Of a stretch of DNA of 64,000 nucleotides, positions 53,969 through 62,243 are shown piece after piece. The stretch comes from Firm-04 sp964479595 (GTDB lineage: Bacteria > Bacillota > Clostridia > Oscillospirales > Ruminococcaceae). Position numbers and translations under genes: made by a program. The notes below the pieces were generated by a model, which was not told where the DNA came from, did not search any database, and was given only the letters and a program-made list of their open reading frames with translations. Positions within the stretch are counted from its first letter, which is position 1, and every line of letters starts with the position of its first letter. The stretch covers positions 62,001-126,000 of the forward strand of contig CAYZMU010000002.1 of NCBI GenBank assembly GCA_964479595.1, read 5' to 3'.

Positions 53969-54239
53969 CTAAGGGGCGGGTATCATTTTTTCGAGCAGAT
54001 ACGCGCTGCCGGGGCATATGATCGCCTCGCCGGGCGTCACGGCAAAATCCGTCAGATCCTCCCGCGCCGCCGCGCAAAAATCTCCCGCGCGTCCCGCGTT
54101 AAAGTCTCCCGCAAGCACACCCGTCACAGCGTCCGGCGAAACATCGCATACGCGAATCAGGATTTCTTCATCATCGCGCCACGCCGCAAAAGCAGCCCGG
54201 AAAGACCGCCAAGGTGTCCACATTGTCCGCGTCAGACAT
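53969..54239 (-). pseudogene. Small gene with an apparent frameshift
   Basis: A start ATG (54239) overlaps the upstream stop as TAATG and reads MSDADNVDTLAVFPGCFCGVA before hitting TGA. From about 54173 the next frame continues smoothly as RDDEEILIRVCDVSPDAVTG to a stop at 53969. Removing one base would give a single protein of about 89 residues. An alternative intact start is ATG 54223 (MWTPWRSFRAAFA...), but it lacks a good ribosome site. Function not recognised. It sits between two co-oriented genes, 11 bases before the spermidine-synthase-like start. Confidence 0.5.
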
Positions 54240-54589
54240 TACGGGTTCTTGAGCTCAAATTCGTAGTAGCGGCTGCGGAAGACCCCGTTCTTTTCGAGTT
54301 CGCCGCGGACCGCGTCCTCGAACGCGGCCAGAAAAGGCTCAGACACCTTTTCATGGAAATCCTCTCTGGGCAGCAGCTCATAAAGCGCGCGCACCGCGTC
54401 AAATGTGAGGTTCTCGCCGGAGGGCGCGGTGATGGTGACGGACGCGTTTTCGCCGTTTTCGTAGAAGCTCGCGATAGGATCTACCCGCAGGTCGTCCCGC
54501 ACGAAATCCATCATCTCCGCGTAATTCTTGAAGAAGCCGTGCCGTTCCACGTGCCCGTCCTCATCCAGCTGGAAACCCTTTATCAGCAT
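54239..54589 (-). CDS. Hypothetical protein, 116 residues
   Basis: A soluble acidic protein (MLIKGFQLDEDGHVERHGFF... FRSRYYEFELKNP). It has mixed alpha/beta character and no known motif. ATG 54589 follows AAGGAGG at about seven bases; ATG 54596 abuts the site. It has a perfect promoter at 54630-54658 and leads a unit with the frameshifted small gene and the spermidine-synthase-like gene. Confidence 0.65.
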   Translation of the reverse strand: MLIKGFQLDEDGHVERHGFFKNYAEMMDFVRDDLRVDPIASFYENGENASVTITAPSGENLTFDAVRALYELLPREDFHEKVSEPFLAAFEDAVRGELEKNGVFRSRYYEFELKNP

Positions 54590-54629
54590 ACAGCATTCCT
54601 CCTTAAAAAAGCAATATATCCCTACTATA

Positions 54630-54658
54630 ATTATACCACATTTTATCGCTCCTGTCAA
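54630..54658 (-). promoter_or_regulatory. Promoter of the 54.2-kb unit
   Basis: Minus strand: TTGACA (54658-54653), 17 bases, TATAAT (54635-54630), both perfect. Confidence 0.9.
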
Positions 54659-54724
54659 GGGAATCGGCATATCTTTCAAAGAGAATACAAAAGCGCGAAA
54701 GCTGCGGACTTCGGGGGATAAAAA

Positions 54725-55189
54725 CCTATGGGGCGCTTGACATTTTTGCGGCGCTTTGGTATAATGAAAGCAGTAAAATTTCGGGGGGGATTTTTACGCG
54801 TACCCGTAAAATTATGATTTGTCTGTGCGCGGGGCTGCTTGCTGTCTCGGCGGCGTCGCCGTTTGTACGCGCGGCGCTTGACAGCACGGAGGCGGACGCG
54901 CGGCATTTAAGCGCGGCGCTGAGCGTGCGTGAAACGCTTACTGAGGCGGACGATTTCGACCAAAACGGCAAAATCGACGCGATTGATCTATCCAGACTCA
55001 AAGCCGCTTTGATGCAGCCGGACACAAACGGCGAGATGCAGGAGCGGGAGATACCCGTATCGGAGAAAGTCTGCAAGCTAATCGGGAGGACCTTGGAAAA
55101 GGACGGCACGACATGGCTTGTGCAGAGCGGTTCGGCGGTGGAATGTACGGTGAGCGGGACTTCCGCGTCTGTCACACTGGCGGGCGACG
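54725..55189 (+). repeat. Direct repeat, copy 1 (promoter to jelly-roll domain of the CE2 gene)
   Basis: 465 bases nearly identical to 56161-56625 at a constant offset of 1436. The one difference I see is in the -10 (TATAAT here, TACAAT there). The repeat covers promoter, leader, signal peptide, dockerin-like part and the start of the jelly-roll domain. Confidence 0.9.
54737..54765 (+). promoter_or_regulatory. Promoter of CE2 esterase copy 1
   Basis: TTGACA (54737-54742), 17 bases, TATAAT (54760-54765). Confidence 0.9.
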
Positions 55190-56097
55190 ATTCTGTCAGC
55201 GGAGTGGAGAAATATCGTCCCAGATATGGTGTTTATGTGGACGGCGAACTCGTCGCGGATGTGGTCATGACTGAGCCTCAGCAAACGGTCACGCTTTTTG
55301 AGGGAAATGAGGTGCGTACCGCTGAGGTCAGGGTCATTCATCTTTCTGAGGGATCATTGGGTGCATGCGGCGTGAAGCATTTTACCGTAAAGTCAGCCCA
55401 GAGCGCGCCCGTGAAACCGACAGCGCAGAAGGATTTGAGGATTGAGTTTATCGGCGATTCCATCACCTGCGCTTACGGCGTGGAGGCGGATTCGCAGTAC
55501 ACGTCATTTGAGACCGCGACAGAGAATTTCACCAAGGGTTACGCTTGTCTGACAGCGCAGCTGTTGGACGCGGATTACAGCGCGGTCTGCTATAGCGGCT
55601 ACGGCATCATTTCGGGCAACACCTCGGGTGATAAACCCGCGACGAACATACTGATTCCGGATTTCTATGAGTTGGTAGGGAGACTTAAAGATTATGCGGT
55701 GCCGTGGGATTTTGAGGCGCATCAGAGCGATGTGATTGTCATCAACCTCGGTACGAATGACTACACATATGTATCCAAAGACTTGCAGACGCGCGGGGAG
55801 GACTTCAAGGAAGGATATGCCGCGTTTTTAGAGCAGGTGCGCGCGCTCAATCCCGACGCCTTTATCATCTGTATGTACGGAATGATGGGTCGCGAGGAGA
55901 TTTATCCCTATCTTGAGGAAGCGGTCGCTCAGGTCGGGGATGAGAAAATCACCTGTTACAAGTCTCCGACACCGGATGCCTCTGAAGGCTACGGCGCGAA
56001 CTGGCATCCTTCCGCCGTGACGCATGAGAAAAACGCCTACTTGCTCGCGGACAAGATACGCGAGGCTATCGGAGAATCGAAAAATTCTTCAAAGTAA
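54814..56097 (+). CDS. Secreted CE2-type acetylesterase with dockerin-like segment, copy 1
   Basis: 427 residues from ATG 54814. A signal sequence, then one canonical dockerin repeat (DFDQNGKIDAIDLSRLKAAL, about 49-68) after a degenerate first repeat. A jelly-roll domain (about 88-200) and an SGNH esterase domain follow: IEFIGDSITCAYG (Ser216), NLGTNDYTY and NWHPSAVTHE (His398). This is the layout of carbohydrate esterase family 2, which deacetylates xylan or mannan. The ribosome site GGGGGGGA (54783-54790) is 24 bases from the ATG but five from an in-frame ACG (54796), which would give MRTRKIMICLCAG, a proper signal peptide. It ends without the extra C-terminal domain of copy 2. Confidence 0.88.
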   Translation: MICLCAGLLAVSAASPFVRAALDSTEADARHLSAALSVRETLTEADDFDQNGKIDAIDLSRLKAALMQPDTNGEMQEREIPVSEKVCKLIGRTLEKDGTTWLVQSGSAVECTVSGTSASVTLAGDDSVSGVEKYRPRYGVYVDGELVADVVMTEPQQTVTLFEGNEVRTAEVRVIHLSEGSLGACGVKHFTVKSAQSAPVKPTAQKDLRIEFIGDSITCAYGVEADSQYTSFETATENFTKGYACLTAQLLDADYSAVCYSGYGIISGNTSGDKPATNILIPDFYELVGRLKDYAVPWDFEAHQSDVIVINLGTNDYTYVSKDLQTRGEDFKEGYAAFLEQVRALNPDAFIICMYGMMGREEIYPYLEEAVAQVGDEKITCYKSPTPDASEGYGANWHPSAVTHEKNAYLLADKIREAIGESKNSSK

Positions 56098-56160
56098 AAA
56101 CAAAAAGTTAGCAAATGACGGGGCTCAAAACGGCAGAACCTGACTTGTGGGATGAATAAC

Positions 56161-56625
56161 CCTATGGGGCGCTTGACATTTTTGCGGCGCTTTGGTACAA
56201 TGAAAGCAGTAAAATTTCGGGGGGGATTTTTACGCGTACCCGTAAAATTATGATTTGTCTGTGCGCGGGGCTGCTTGCTGTCTCGGCGGCGTCGCCGTTT
56301 GTACGCGCGGCGCTTGACAGCACGGAGGCGGACGCGCGGCATTTAAGCGCGGCGCTGAGCGTGCGTGAAACGCTTACTGAGGCGGACGATTTCGACCAAA
56401 ACGGCAAAATCGACGCGATTGATCTATCCAGACTCAAAGCCGCTTTGATGCAGCCGGACACAAACGGCGAGATGCAGGAGCGGGAGATACCCGTATCGGA
56501 GAAAGTCTGCAAGCTAATCGGGAGGACCTTGGAAAAGGACGGCACGACATGGCTTGTGCAGAGCGGTTCGGCGGTGGAATGTACGGTGAGCGGGACTTCC
56601 GCGTCTGTCACACTGGCGGGCGACG
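56161..56625 (+). repeat. Direct repeat, copy 2
   Basis: Partner of 54725-55189. A second identical block (55399-55536 and 56835-56972) keeps the same 1436 offset. Confidence 0.9.
56173..56201 (+). promoter_or_regulatory. Promoter of CE2 esterase copy 2
   Basis: TTGACA (56173-56178), 17 bases, TACAAT (56196-56201). It carries one change from the copy 1 -10 element and is probably weaker. Confidence 0.75.
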
Positions 56626-57941
56626 GTTCCGTTGAGAGTGAGGAGAAATACCGACCCCGCTATGGCGTTTTTGTGGACGGCGAACTCGTCGCGGATGTGC
56701 TGATGAGCGAGGCGGAGCAGACTGTGCCGCTTTTTGAGGGGACCGTGGCGCGAACGGCCGTGGTCAAGGTCATTCATCTTTCCGAGGCAAACAACGGCGC
56801 CGTCGGCGTGAAGCGTTTTACCGTAGAGTCGGCGCAGAGCGCGCCCGTGAAACCGACAGCGCAGAAGGATTTGAGGATTGAGTTTATCGGCGATTCCATC
56901 ACCTGCGCTTACGGCGTGGAGGCGGATTCGCAGTACACGTCATTTGAGACCGCGACAGAGAATTTCACCAAGAGCTACGCCTACCTGACCGCGCAGCTGT
57001 TGGACGCGGATTACAGCGCGGTCTGCTACAGCGGCCACGGCATCATCTCGGGTTACACCTCGGGCGATGAACCCGCGACGGACGCGCTGGTGCCGGATGT
57101 CTACGATCTGGTCGGGAAACCTGAGGATTACGCGGTATCTTGGGATTTTGAGACGCACCAAAGCGATGTGGTCGTCATCAATCTCGGGACCAACGACGAC
57201 AGCTACGCCTCCAAGGACCTGCAGACGCGCGGGGAGGAATACAAGGAAGGCTACGCCGCGTTTTTGGAGCAGGTGCGCGCGCTCAATCCCGACGCCGTCA
57301 TCATCTGCACGCTGGGAATCATGGGCTGCGAGGAACTCTACCCCTATCTCGAGGAAGCGGTTGCGGCGAGCGGGGATGAGAAAATCACCTGCTATCAGTC
57401 CCCGACACAGAACGCCGCCAACGGCTACGGCGCGGACTGGCATCCTTCCGCCGTGACGCATGAGCAAAACGCCTACCTGCTCGCGGACAAGATCTGTACG
57501 GCTATCGGGCGGGAATGGAGCAGAGTCGGGATTGACATGGCGGCGGACGGAAAGTACGACGTCACCGTGAATACCGAGGAGGGCGCGAACGCGTGGCCGT
57601 ATTTCAGCGATTATGACCACTCCATGTCGGTGAATGTGACGACAGGCGGCACACGCGCGGAATCCATTGTCTTCTCGGTTTCCGGGCTCAGTCTTCCCGC
57701 GGGCGGCTATGAGCTGGCGTTTTCGGCGGACGTGCCGGAGGGGATGGAAATTCCGTACGCCGTTCGCAGCATGACGGACCCCGAAAAGGTGTATCTTGAG
57801 GGCGTCACGGACGGTCAAAGCGCGCTGCTGCCCTTTGAGATGGCTGAGGCGGACGAGCAATGCGAGATTGTGTGGTTCATAGGCGGGAAAGATTCCGTGA
57901 ATATCGTCTTTCGCAATATCACGCTCTTTAAGCGTTCTTAA
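56250..57941 (+). CDS. Secreted CE2-type acetylesterase with dockerin-like segment, copy 2
   Basis: 563 residues from ATG 56250. The first 125 residues equal copy 1 (signal, dockerin-like segment, early jelly roll). The SGNH domain keeps Ser216 and His398 (FIGDSITCAYG; DWHPSAVTHEQN). An extra domain of about 140 residues (from about 420: VGIDMAADGKYDVTV... NIVFRNITLFKRS) is beta-rich and looks like a carbohydrate-binding module of the CBM4/9 kind, a guess from pattern only. The same ACG/ATG start ambiguity applies (ACG 56232). It is tandem to copy 1 on the same strand with its own promoter. Confidence 0.88.
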   Translation: MICLCAGLLAVSAASPFVRAALDSTEADARHLSAALSVRETLTEADDFDQNGKIDAIDLSRLKAALMQPDTNGEMQEREIPVSEKVCKLIGRTLEKDGTTWLVQSGSAVECTVSGTSASVTLAGDGSVESEEKYRPRYGVFVDGELVADVLMSEAEQTVPLFEGTVARTAVVKVIHLSEANNGAVGVKRFTVESAQSAPVKPTAQKDLRIEFIGDSITCAYGVEADSQYTSFETATENFTKSYAYLTAQLLDADYSAVCYSGHGIISGYTSGDEPATDALVPDVYDLVGKPEDYAVSWDFETHQSDVVVINLGTNDDSYASKDLQTRGEEYKEGYAAFLEQVRALNPDAVIICTLGIMGCEELYPYLEEAVAASGDEKITCYQSPTQNAANGYGADWHPSAVTHEQNAYLLADKICTAIGREWSRVGIDMAADGKYDVTVNTEEGANAWPYFSDYDHSMSVNVTTGGTRAESIVFSVSGLSLPAGGYELAFSADVPEGMEIPYAVRSMTDPEKVYLEGVTDGQSALLPFEMAEADEQCEIVWFIGGKDSVNIVFRNITLFKRS

Positions 57942-57957
57942 ATAAACGAAATAAACG

Positions 57958-57998
57958 AAGCGGCGCTGTTCCAAAGGGGACACGCCGCTTTTTGTTTT
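57958..57998 (+). terminator. Terminator of CE2 copy 2
   Basis: AAGCGGCG (57958-57965) pairs with CGCCGCTT (57983-57990), followed by TTTGTTTTTT. It may also slow transcription arriving from the convergent LysR gene. Confidence 0.85.
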
Positions 57999-57999
57999 T

Positions 58000-58890
58000 T
58001 CAGGAGGCGGGCTGAAACGCGGCACGCAGCGATTCGGCGAACGTCTCGATATAATACCCGCTGTTGTCCGCTTTCCAGAACGCGCAGTAGTCGTGGGCGA
58101 CGGGATTGCCGTTTCGCGTGAGCGGCAGACTCACGAGACTCTGCCCGTACGCGGCGGGAGGTTCGCCGCCCTCCACGGGAAGACAGCCCCGCGCGCAGAC
58201 CGCCATCATCCGCGCTTCTTCCAGACTGTCGGCGAACAAAAACTCCCCCTCGATACCGAAAATCGTGCGGTAATGCGCCTGCTCGGTTTCGCGCTGAGAC
58301 GCGGAGGCAACCAGAATACAGGGCGTGCCGCGCAGCGCGCTTACATCGACGCTTTCGCCGGCGGCGAGGGGATTGCGCGCGGCAACTTCGATGTGGCAGG
58401 GGACCGCCGCCAAAGGCAGATTGACATACGCGTCGGAAAAGGCTCTGCGCTGGTCGCTGAGGACCAGGTCAACCTGCTCGCCGCGCAGACGGTCGTAGAG
58501 TTCCTCGTGATTTCCCGCGCGCGCGTCCAAAGGGATATCGGGGTATTTCAGGGCGAAATCCGCCACAGCACGCTGAAATTCCGAGCCGCCGTAGCCCCTG
58601 AGAAAGCCGATTCTGAGCATAAACTCGCTCCCGCGCGCGATACGGACCGTTTCCTTGCGCAGTTTGTCAAGATCCGCTGTCAGCAGCAGGCTCTTCTCGT
58701 AGAAGTGCTTCCCCGCGTCCGTGAGAGAAACGCGGCGGTTTTCGCGCCGCAGGAGTGTGACGCCGAGCTCCTGCTCAAGCGCGCGCACCTGCTGGGAGAT
58801 GGCGGATTGAGAGATATAGCATTCCTCCGCCGCCTTGCTGAAACTGCCCAGACGGACAACCGTCTGAAAATACCGGATTTGTCTTAACAT
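58000..58890 (-). CDS. LysR family transcriptional regulator
   Basis: 296 residues. The N-terminal winged helix-turn-helix is typical (LRQIRYFQTVVRLGSFSKAA, YISQSAISQQVRALEQELG, residues 1-50). The effector domain (about 90-290) is of the type 2 periplasmic-binding fold (RIGFLRGYGGSEFQRAV). The inducer is unknown. ATG 58890 fits the family's start and has GGGGCGGG upstream. LysR genes often regulate a divergent neighbour, but here the upstream region is an AT-rich non-coding tract, so the target is not evident. Confidence 0.92.
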   Translation of the reverse strand: MLRQIRYFQTVVRLGSFSKAAEECYISQSAISQQVRALEQELGVTLLRRENRRVSLTDAGKHFYEKSLLLTADLDKLRKETVRIARGSEFMLRIGFLRGYGGSEFQRAVADFALKYPDIPLDARAGNHEELYDRLRGEQVDLVLSDQRRAFSDAYVNLPLAAVPCHIEVAARNPLAAGESVDVSALRGTPCILVASASQRETEQAHYRTIFGIEGEFLFADSLEEARMMAVCARGCLPVEGGEPPAAYGQSLVSLPLTRNGNPVAHDYCAFWKADNSGYYIETFAESLRAAFQPAS

Positions 58891-58924
58891 CCATCCCGCC
58901 CCTTGCCAAAAGCGTTTTCTTTTT

Positions 58925-58953
58925 AGTTTACCACTTTTTCGCAAGATTGTCAA
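58925..58953 (-). promoter_or_regulatory. Promoter of the LysR gene
   Basis: Minus strand: TTGACA (58953-58948), 17 bases, TAAACT (58930-58925). Confidence 0.78.
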
Positions 58954-59079
58954 CCGCGCGGGCGGAGCGTTCAGTCTCTCCCGAAAAGATCCCGTGTATA
59001 CACCTTTTGAGCCGCGTCATCCATACGAGATGAGCGCTTTGCATGACCGTTTCGGGCGGCCTCACACATCTGCTGCTGC

Positions 59080-59199
59080 CAAATCAAAACCCCCTGCCTT
59101 TTTCGGCGGGGGGTTCGCTGTCAGCCCAGCCCACGCACACACGCATCCTATCCCGTATTTTGCTTTCACAATTGCATTTTTGATACCAAAAACCACGTC
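59080..59199 (-). ncRNA. Candidate small RNA
   Basis: A minus-strand promoter (59205-59233) points into about 120 bases ending in a strong terminator (stem 59088-59098 with 59105-59115, then TTTTGATTT). No reading frame of useful length lies between them. The family is not recognised. Confidence 0.4.
59088..59115 (-). terminator. Terminator of the candidate small RNA
   Basis: An 11-bp stem AACCCCCTGCC/GGCGGGGGGTT (one G-U) with a TTTTTC loop. Read on the minus strand it ends in TTTTGATTT. Confidence 0.75.
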
Positions 59200-59204
59200 C
59201 ATTA

Positions 59205-59233
59205 TATATATCATATTCGCGAGAAATAGTCAA
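59205..59233 (-). promoter_or_regulatory. Promoter of the candidate small RNA
   Basis: Minus strand: TTGACT (59233-59228), 17 bases, TATATA (59210-59205). A TATAAT also exists at 59206-59201 but at 21-base spacing. Confidence 0.6.
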
Positions 59234-59312
59234 GTGCTACCGTCTTTTTCGAAATGATTACCAATGATTTGTAACTATTTTTGGAGAAACTGTACAATAT
59301 ACATACGCAAAG

Positions 59313-59677
59313 TTTGTCTTTTGCGAAAGCAAGAAGGCAAAAAAGCGGGAAAAATCGCCACACCTGCAGCTTTTATTCTACCACCATTGGCTCAAAAAAT
59401 CAAGAGCCTGATGTGGTTTTTGGCAAAACCACTAATAGCAAACGCGAGTATCAGAGAAATATGTGCAATATATACAATCTCAATCGATAAGTAAAAAATG
59501 CAAGTATCTCTCTGGGAATTAAAGTTAAAGGATATAAAAATAGCTGAGAAATGCTTTGTCTTTCGGATTCGTGAAGCGAACAAATTGCAAGTAAAGCGCC
59601 AGAGAGCGGATTTCCGCCTCTTCCATCTGGGCGGAAAGCTCTCAAATAGGGGAATCCAGATTTTCGCAAAAGACAAA
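59313..59677. repeat. 365-bp element with 16-bp terminal inverted repeats (MITE-like)
   Basis: TTTGTCTTTTGCGAAA at 59313-59328 is repeated exactly in inverse at 59662-59677. The interior is AT-rich, lacks a convincing gene, and contains hairpins at 59413-59432 (GTGGTTTT/AAAACCAC) and 59602-59643 (GAGAGC..TTTCCGCC/GGCGGAAA..GCTCTC). I see no clear target-site duplication. Confidence 0.45.
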
Positions 59678-59916
59678 ATCTGCGAAAATGAATGAGAAGA
59701 CACGGTGAGGTTTGAAGAATTTCCATTCACGGAAGCATGAGATCCAATATGCACATGGGAGACTGCGTGCGACGCTTTCCGGAACGAATCTTCCATCAGC
59801 GCTTTCAAAAAATTTATATATTATATCTGTTGTCCTATCAATTCGTTTTGTGAAGAATACTTCATCGCGCTGTCAAGACTTGAGTTTCATCCTGAGAATG
59901 AGAGGTGGCGTGGGAT
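59678..59916. other. AT-rich non-coding stretch before the polysaccharide locus
   Basis: No gene found. Several short frames lack ribosome sites and protein-like composition. The promoter for the glycosyltransferase operon should lie here. TATATT/TATAT runs at about 59816-59828 are candidates, but no matching -35 is clear. Confidence 0.5.
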
Positions 59917-60984
59917 ATGACGCAGAGTGTGCAAAAAGCTCATGAAGTATCCATCACGATCATTGTGACGGTATACAATAAGAAAGCGTATATCGGGAAA
60001 TGTCTGGAGAGTCTGCTGCTGCAGACAGACCGGCGTTTTCGCGCGATAGTGGTTGACGACGCGTCAAGTGACGGCAGTCCCGCGGCGGCACGCGGGATGA
60101 TAGGGAACGACAGCCGGTTTGCCTTTCTGAGGCAGAAGCACGCGGGAGCGTCGGCGGCGCGGAATCGGGGGCTGGAGCTAGCGGGGACGGAGTATGTGCT
60201 GTTCCTGGACGGCGACGACTGTCTGGTCCCGGCGGCGGTGGCCGTGTTGAACAAGATGATCGCGAATGCCTCGCCGGACCTGATCGTGTTCGGGTATTCC
60301 CATGTCATGTCCGACGGCAGTGTGTATGAACACGTCAGCCACACGCGGGCGTATCCGACAGCCGCCGCGATAAAGGCGGATTTTGTCGGGATCTGGCAGT
60401 CGGGGCTTATGTACAGCGCCTGCAACAAACTGTTCCGCACGCGGGTTATCAAGGAACAGCGGCTTCAGTTCGCACCTTTGGATTTCGGGGAAGACTTTGT
60501 GTTCTGCCGCGAGTTCCTGCGCCGATGCGGGAGCCTGCTGTTTCTCAAGGACATGCTCTACCGCTATACGTTTCACAACGACCATTCCATGAGCACCGTA
60601 TTCCGTGCGAATCTGTTTCAGATTCGGTGCCGCGAGCATATGGAGATGCAAAAATATTTTGCGGAAATGGGTGTCACGGGGGGGCAGGCGGAGGAGTTTC
60701 TGGCACGGAGGCACGCAGAGCGGGTCATAGGGTGCATAGAGAACGAGATGTCGCCGCACAACCCCGCGCCGCCAAGCGTGCGGTACCGTCATGTCCGGAA
60801 GATGGTAGACCACCCGCTGACTGCGGAATGCATCGCGAAAGATCAGCAGTCGGGCCTTAAAATGAAACTGCTCTTTCTGCCCGTCCGGCTCAGACTTTAT
60901 CCGGTCGTCTGTGCCATGGGAAAAATCATATCCGTCTGCCGTTACCGATTCCCGAAACTGTTCGCGAAACTCAAAATGTGTTGA
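59917..60984 (+). CDS. Family 2 glycosyltransferase
   Basis: 355 residues. The GT-A domain begins SITIIVTVYNKKAYIGKCLESLLLQ (as in GT2 enzymes), with VVDDASSDGS (nucleotide-binding DD), the GASAARNRGLE helix and FLDGDDCLVP (metal DxD). The C-terminal half is helical, ending in a basic hydrophobic segment likely to touch the membrane. It transfers a sugar in surface-polysaccharide assembly; donor and acceptor unknown. ATG 59917 has GAGGTGG at about nine bases; an earlier GTG (59905) is less likely. First gene of the right-hand operon. Confidence 0.9.
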   Translation: MTQSVQKAHEVSITIIVTVYNKKAYIGKCLESLLLQTDRRFRAIVVDDASSDGSPAAARGMIGNDSRFAFLRQKHAGASAARNRGLELAGTEYVLFLDGDDCLVPAAVAVLNKMIANASPDLIVFGYSHVMSDGSVYEHVSHTRAYPTAAAIKADFVGIWQSGLMYSACNKLFRTRVIKEQRLQFAPLDFGEDFVFCREFLRRCGSLLFLKDMLYRYTFHNDHSMSTVFRANLFQIRCREHMEMQKYFAEMGVTGGQAEEFLARRHAERVIGCIENEMSPHNPAPPSVRYRHVRKMVDHPLTAECIAKDQQSGLKMKLLFLPVRLRLYPVVCAMGKIISVCRYRFPKLFAKLKMC

Positions 60985-60998
60985 AAAAGGAGAAAAAA

Positions 60999-62243
60999 AT
61001 GAACATGGATTTATCTGTCAATGTTGTGGGTCTGGGGTATATCGGGCTGCCGACCGCTCTGATGATGGCGTCGAGCGGGGTGCGCGTTGTCGGGACGGAT
61101 TTCAAGCGCGAGGTCGTGGAGTCCCTCAAGGCGGGGAAAGTCCCGTTTCAGGAGGAAGGCATCGAGGACTTATACCAAAAGGCGTGTCAGAACGGCATAG
61201 AATTTACCACGGAGTACCGGAAGGCGGATGTGTACATTGTCTGTGTCGCCACGCCGTACGACAGTGAATCCAAGAAGATTGACCCGGCGTATGTCATCGG
61301 GGCGGTCCGGAATGTGCTGGAAGTCTGCGAAAAAGGCTCGATTGTGGTTGTGGAGTCGACGGTCTCGCCTGGGACGCTGGACAAGTATGTGCGTCCGCTT
61401 TTCGCCGAGCGCGGGCTCACCTGCGGGACTGACGTGCATCTGGCGCACGCGCCGGAACGCATTATCCCGGGGAACATGATTTACGAACTGGGGCACAACG
61501 CGCGGACCATCGGCGCGGACGACCGCGCTATCGGAGAGAAAATCAAATCCATTTACAGCACATTCTGCAAGGGCGACATTGAAGTCACCGACATCCGGAC
61601 CGCGGAGATGACCAAAGTTGTGGAAAACACCTTCCGCGACATCAACATCGCGTTCGCGAACGAACTTTTGCGCATCTGCCGCAGCGACGGGCTGGATGTG
61701 CAGGAAATCATACGCATCGCGAACAAGCACCCGAGAGTGAACATTCTCTCGCCCGGTCCGGGTGTCGGCGGGCACTGCATTTCGGTGGACCCGTGGTTTC
61801 TGGTCGGGGACTACCCGGAACTCGCGCGGCTCATCAGGCAGGCGCGGCAGATTAACGACTCCATGCCCGATTATGTGCTGGAGCGTGTGAGCGACGTCGC
61901 CGGGGAAGAAAAGATAAGCTTTGACCGAATCGGGTTTTACGGGATCACGTACAAGGAGGATGTGGACGATGTGCGCGACAGCCCGACGCTGCAGCTGATT
62001 GAGAAGATGCGCGCGCACCTTCGCGAGGCGCCCAAAACCTACGACCCGATGGTGCGGCGGCAAATCGTGCCGAACCAGTACGATGATTTTGACGAGTTTC
62101 TTCATGATATTGACATGATGGTAATTATGGTCGGGCACAGCCACTTGGCGCGGGAGAGCGCGAAAGTGCGGGGCAAGGCGCTGTTTGACACGCGACAGTG
62201 CGGCATCGCGTGGGATGCCTCGAATCGCGTGTATGTCCTTTAA
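60999..62243 (+). CDS. UDP-sugar 6-dehydrogenase (UDP-ManNAc dehydrogenase type)
   Basis: 414 residues. NAD-binding VNVVGLGYIGLPTALMMA at the start. Catalytic Cys lies in GPGVGGHCISVDPWFLV (about residue 258), the signature of WecC/UDP-N-acetylmannosamine dehydrogenases, with the PERIIPGN motif (about 152-159). The C-terminal sugar-binding part contains GITYKEDVDDVRDSPTL. It oxidises C6 of a UDP-HexNAc twice to the uronic acid, a precursor for acidic surface polysaccharide. AAAAAGGAG precedes ATG 60999, 14 bases after the GT2 stop. The exact sugar is inferred. Confidence 0.9.
   Translation: MNMDLSVNVVGLGYIGLPTALMMASSGVRVVGTDFKREVVESLKAGKVPFQEEGIEDLYQKACQNGIEFTTEYRKADVYIVCVATPYDSESKKIDPAYVIGAVRNVLEVCEKGSIVVVESTVSPGTLDKYVRPLFAERGLTCGTDVHLAHAPERIIPGNMIYELGHNARTIGADDRAIGEKIKSIYSTFCKGDIEVTDIRTAEMTKVVENTFRDINIAFANELLRICRSDGLDVQEIIRIANKHPRVNILSPGPGVGGHCISVDPWFLVGDYPELARLIRQARQINDSMPDYVLERVSDVAGEEKISFDRIGFYGITYKEDVDDVRDSPTLQLIEKMRAHLREAPKTYDPMVRRQIVPNQYDDFDEFLHDIDMMVIMVGHSHLARESAKVRGKALFDTRQCGIAWDASNRVYVL

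Noticed and set aside
54726..55175. Identical 149-codon minus-strand frames here and at 56162-56611
   Set aside because: They look conserved only because they lie in the duplicated esterase segment. They are antisense to signal peptide, dockerin and jelly-roll codons.
59264..59945. Several 60-90 codon frames in the AT-rich tract
   Set aside because: No ribosome sites, no protein-like composition, and they overlap hairpins and the inverted-repeat element.
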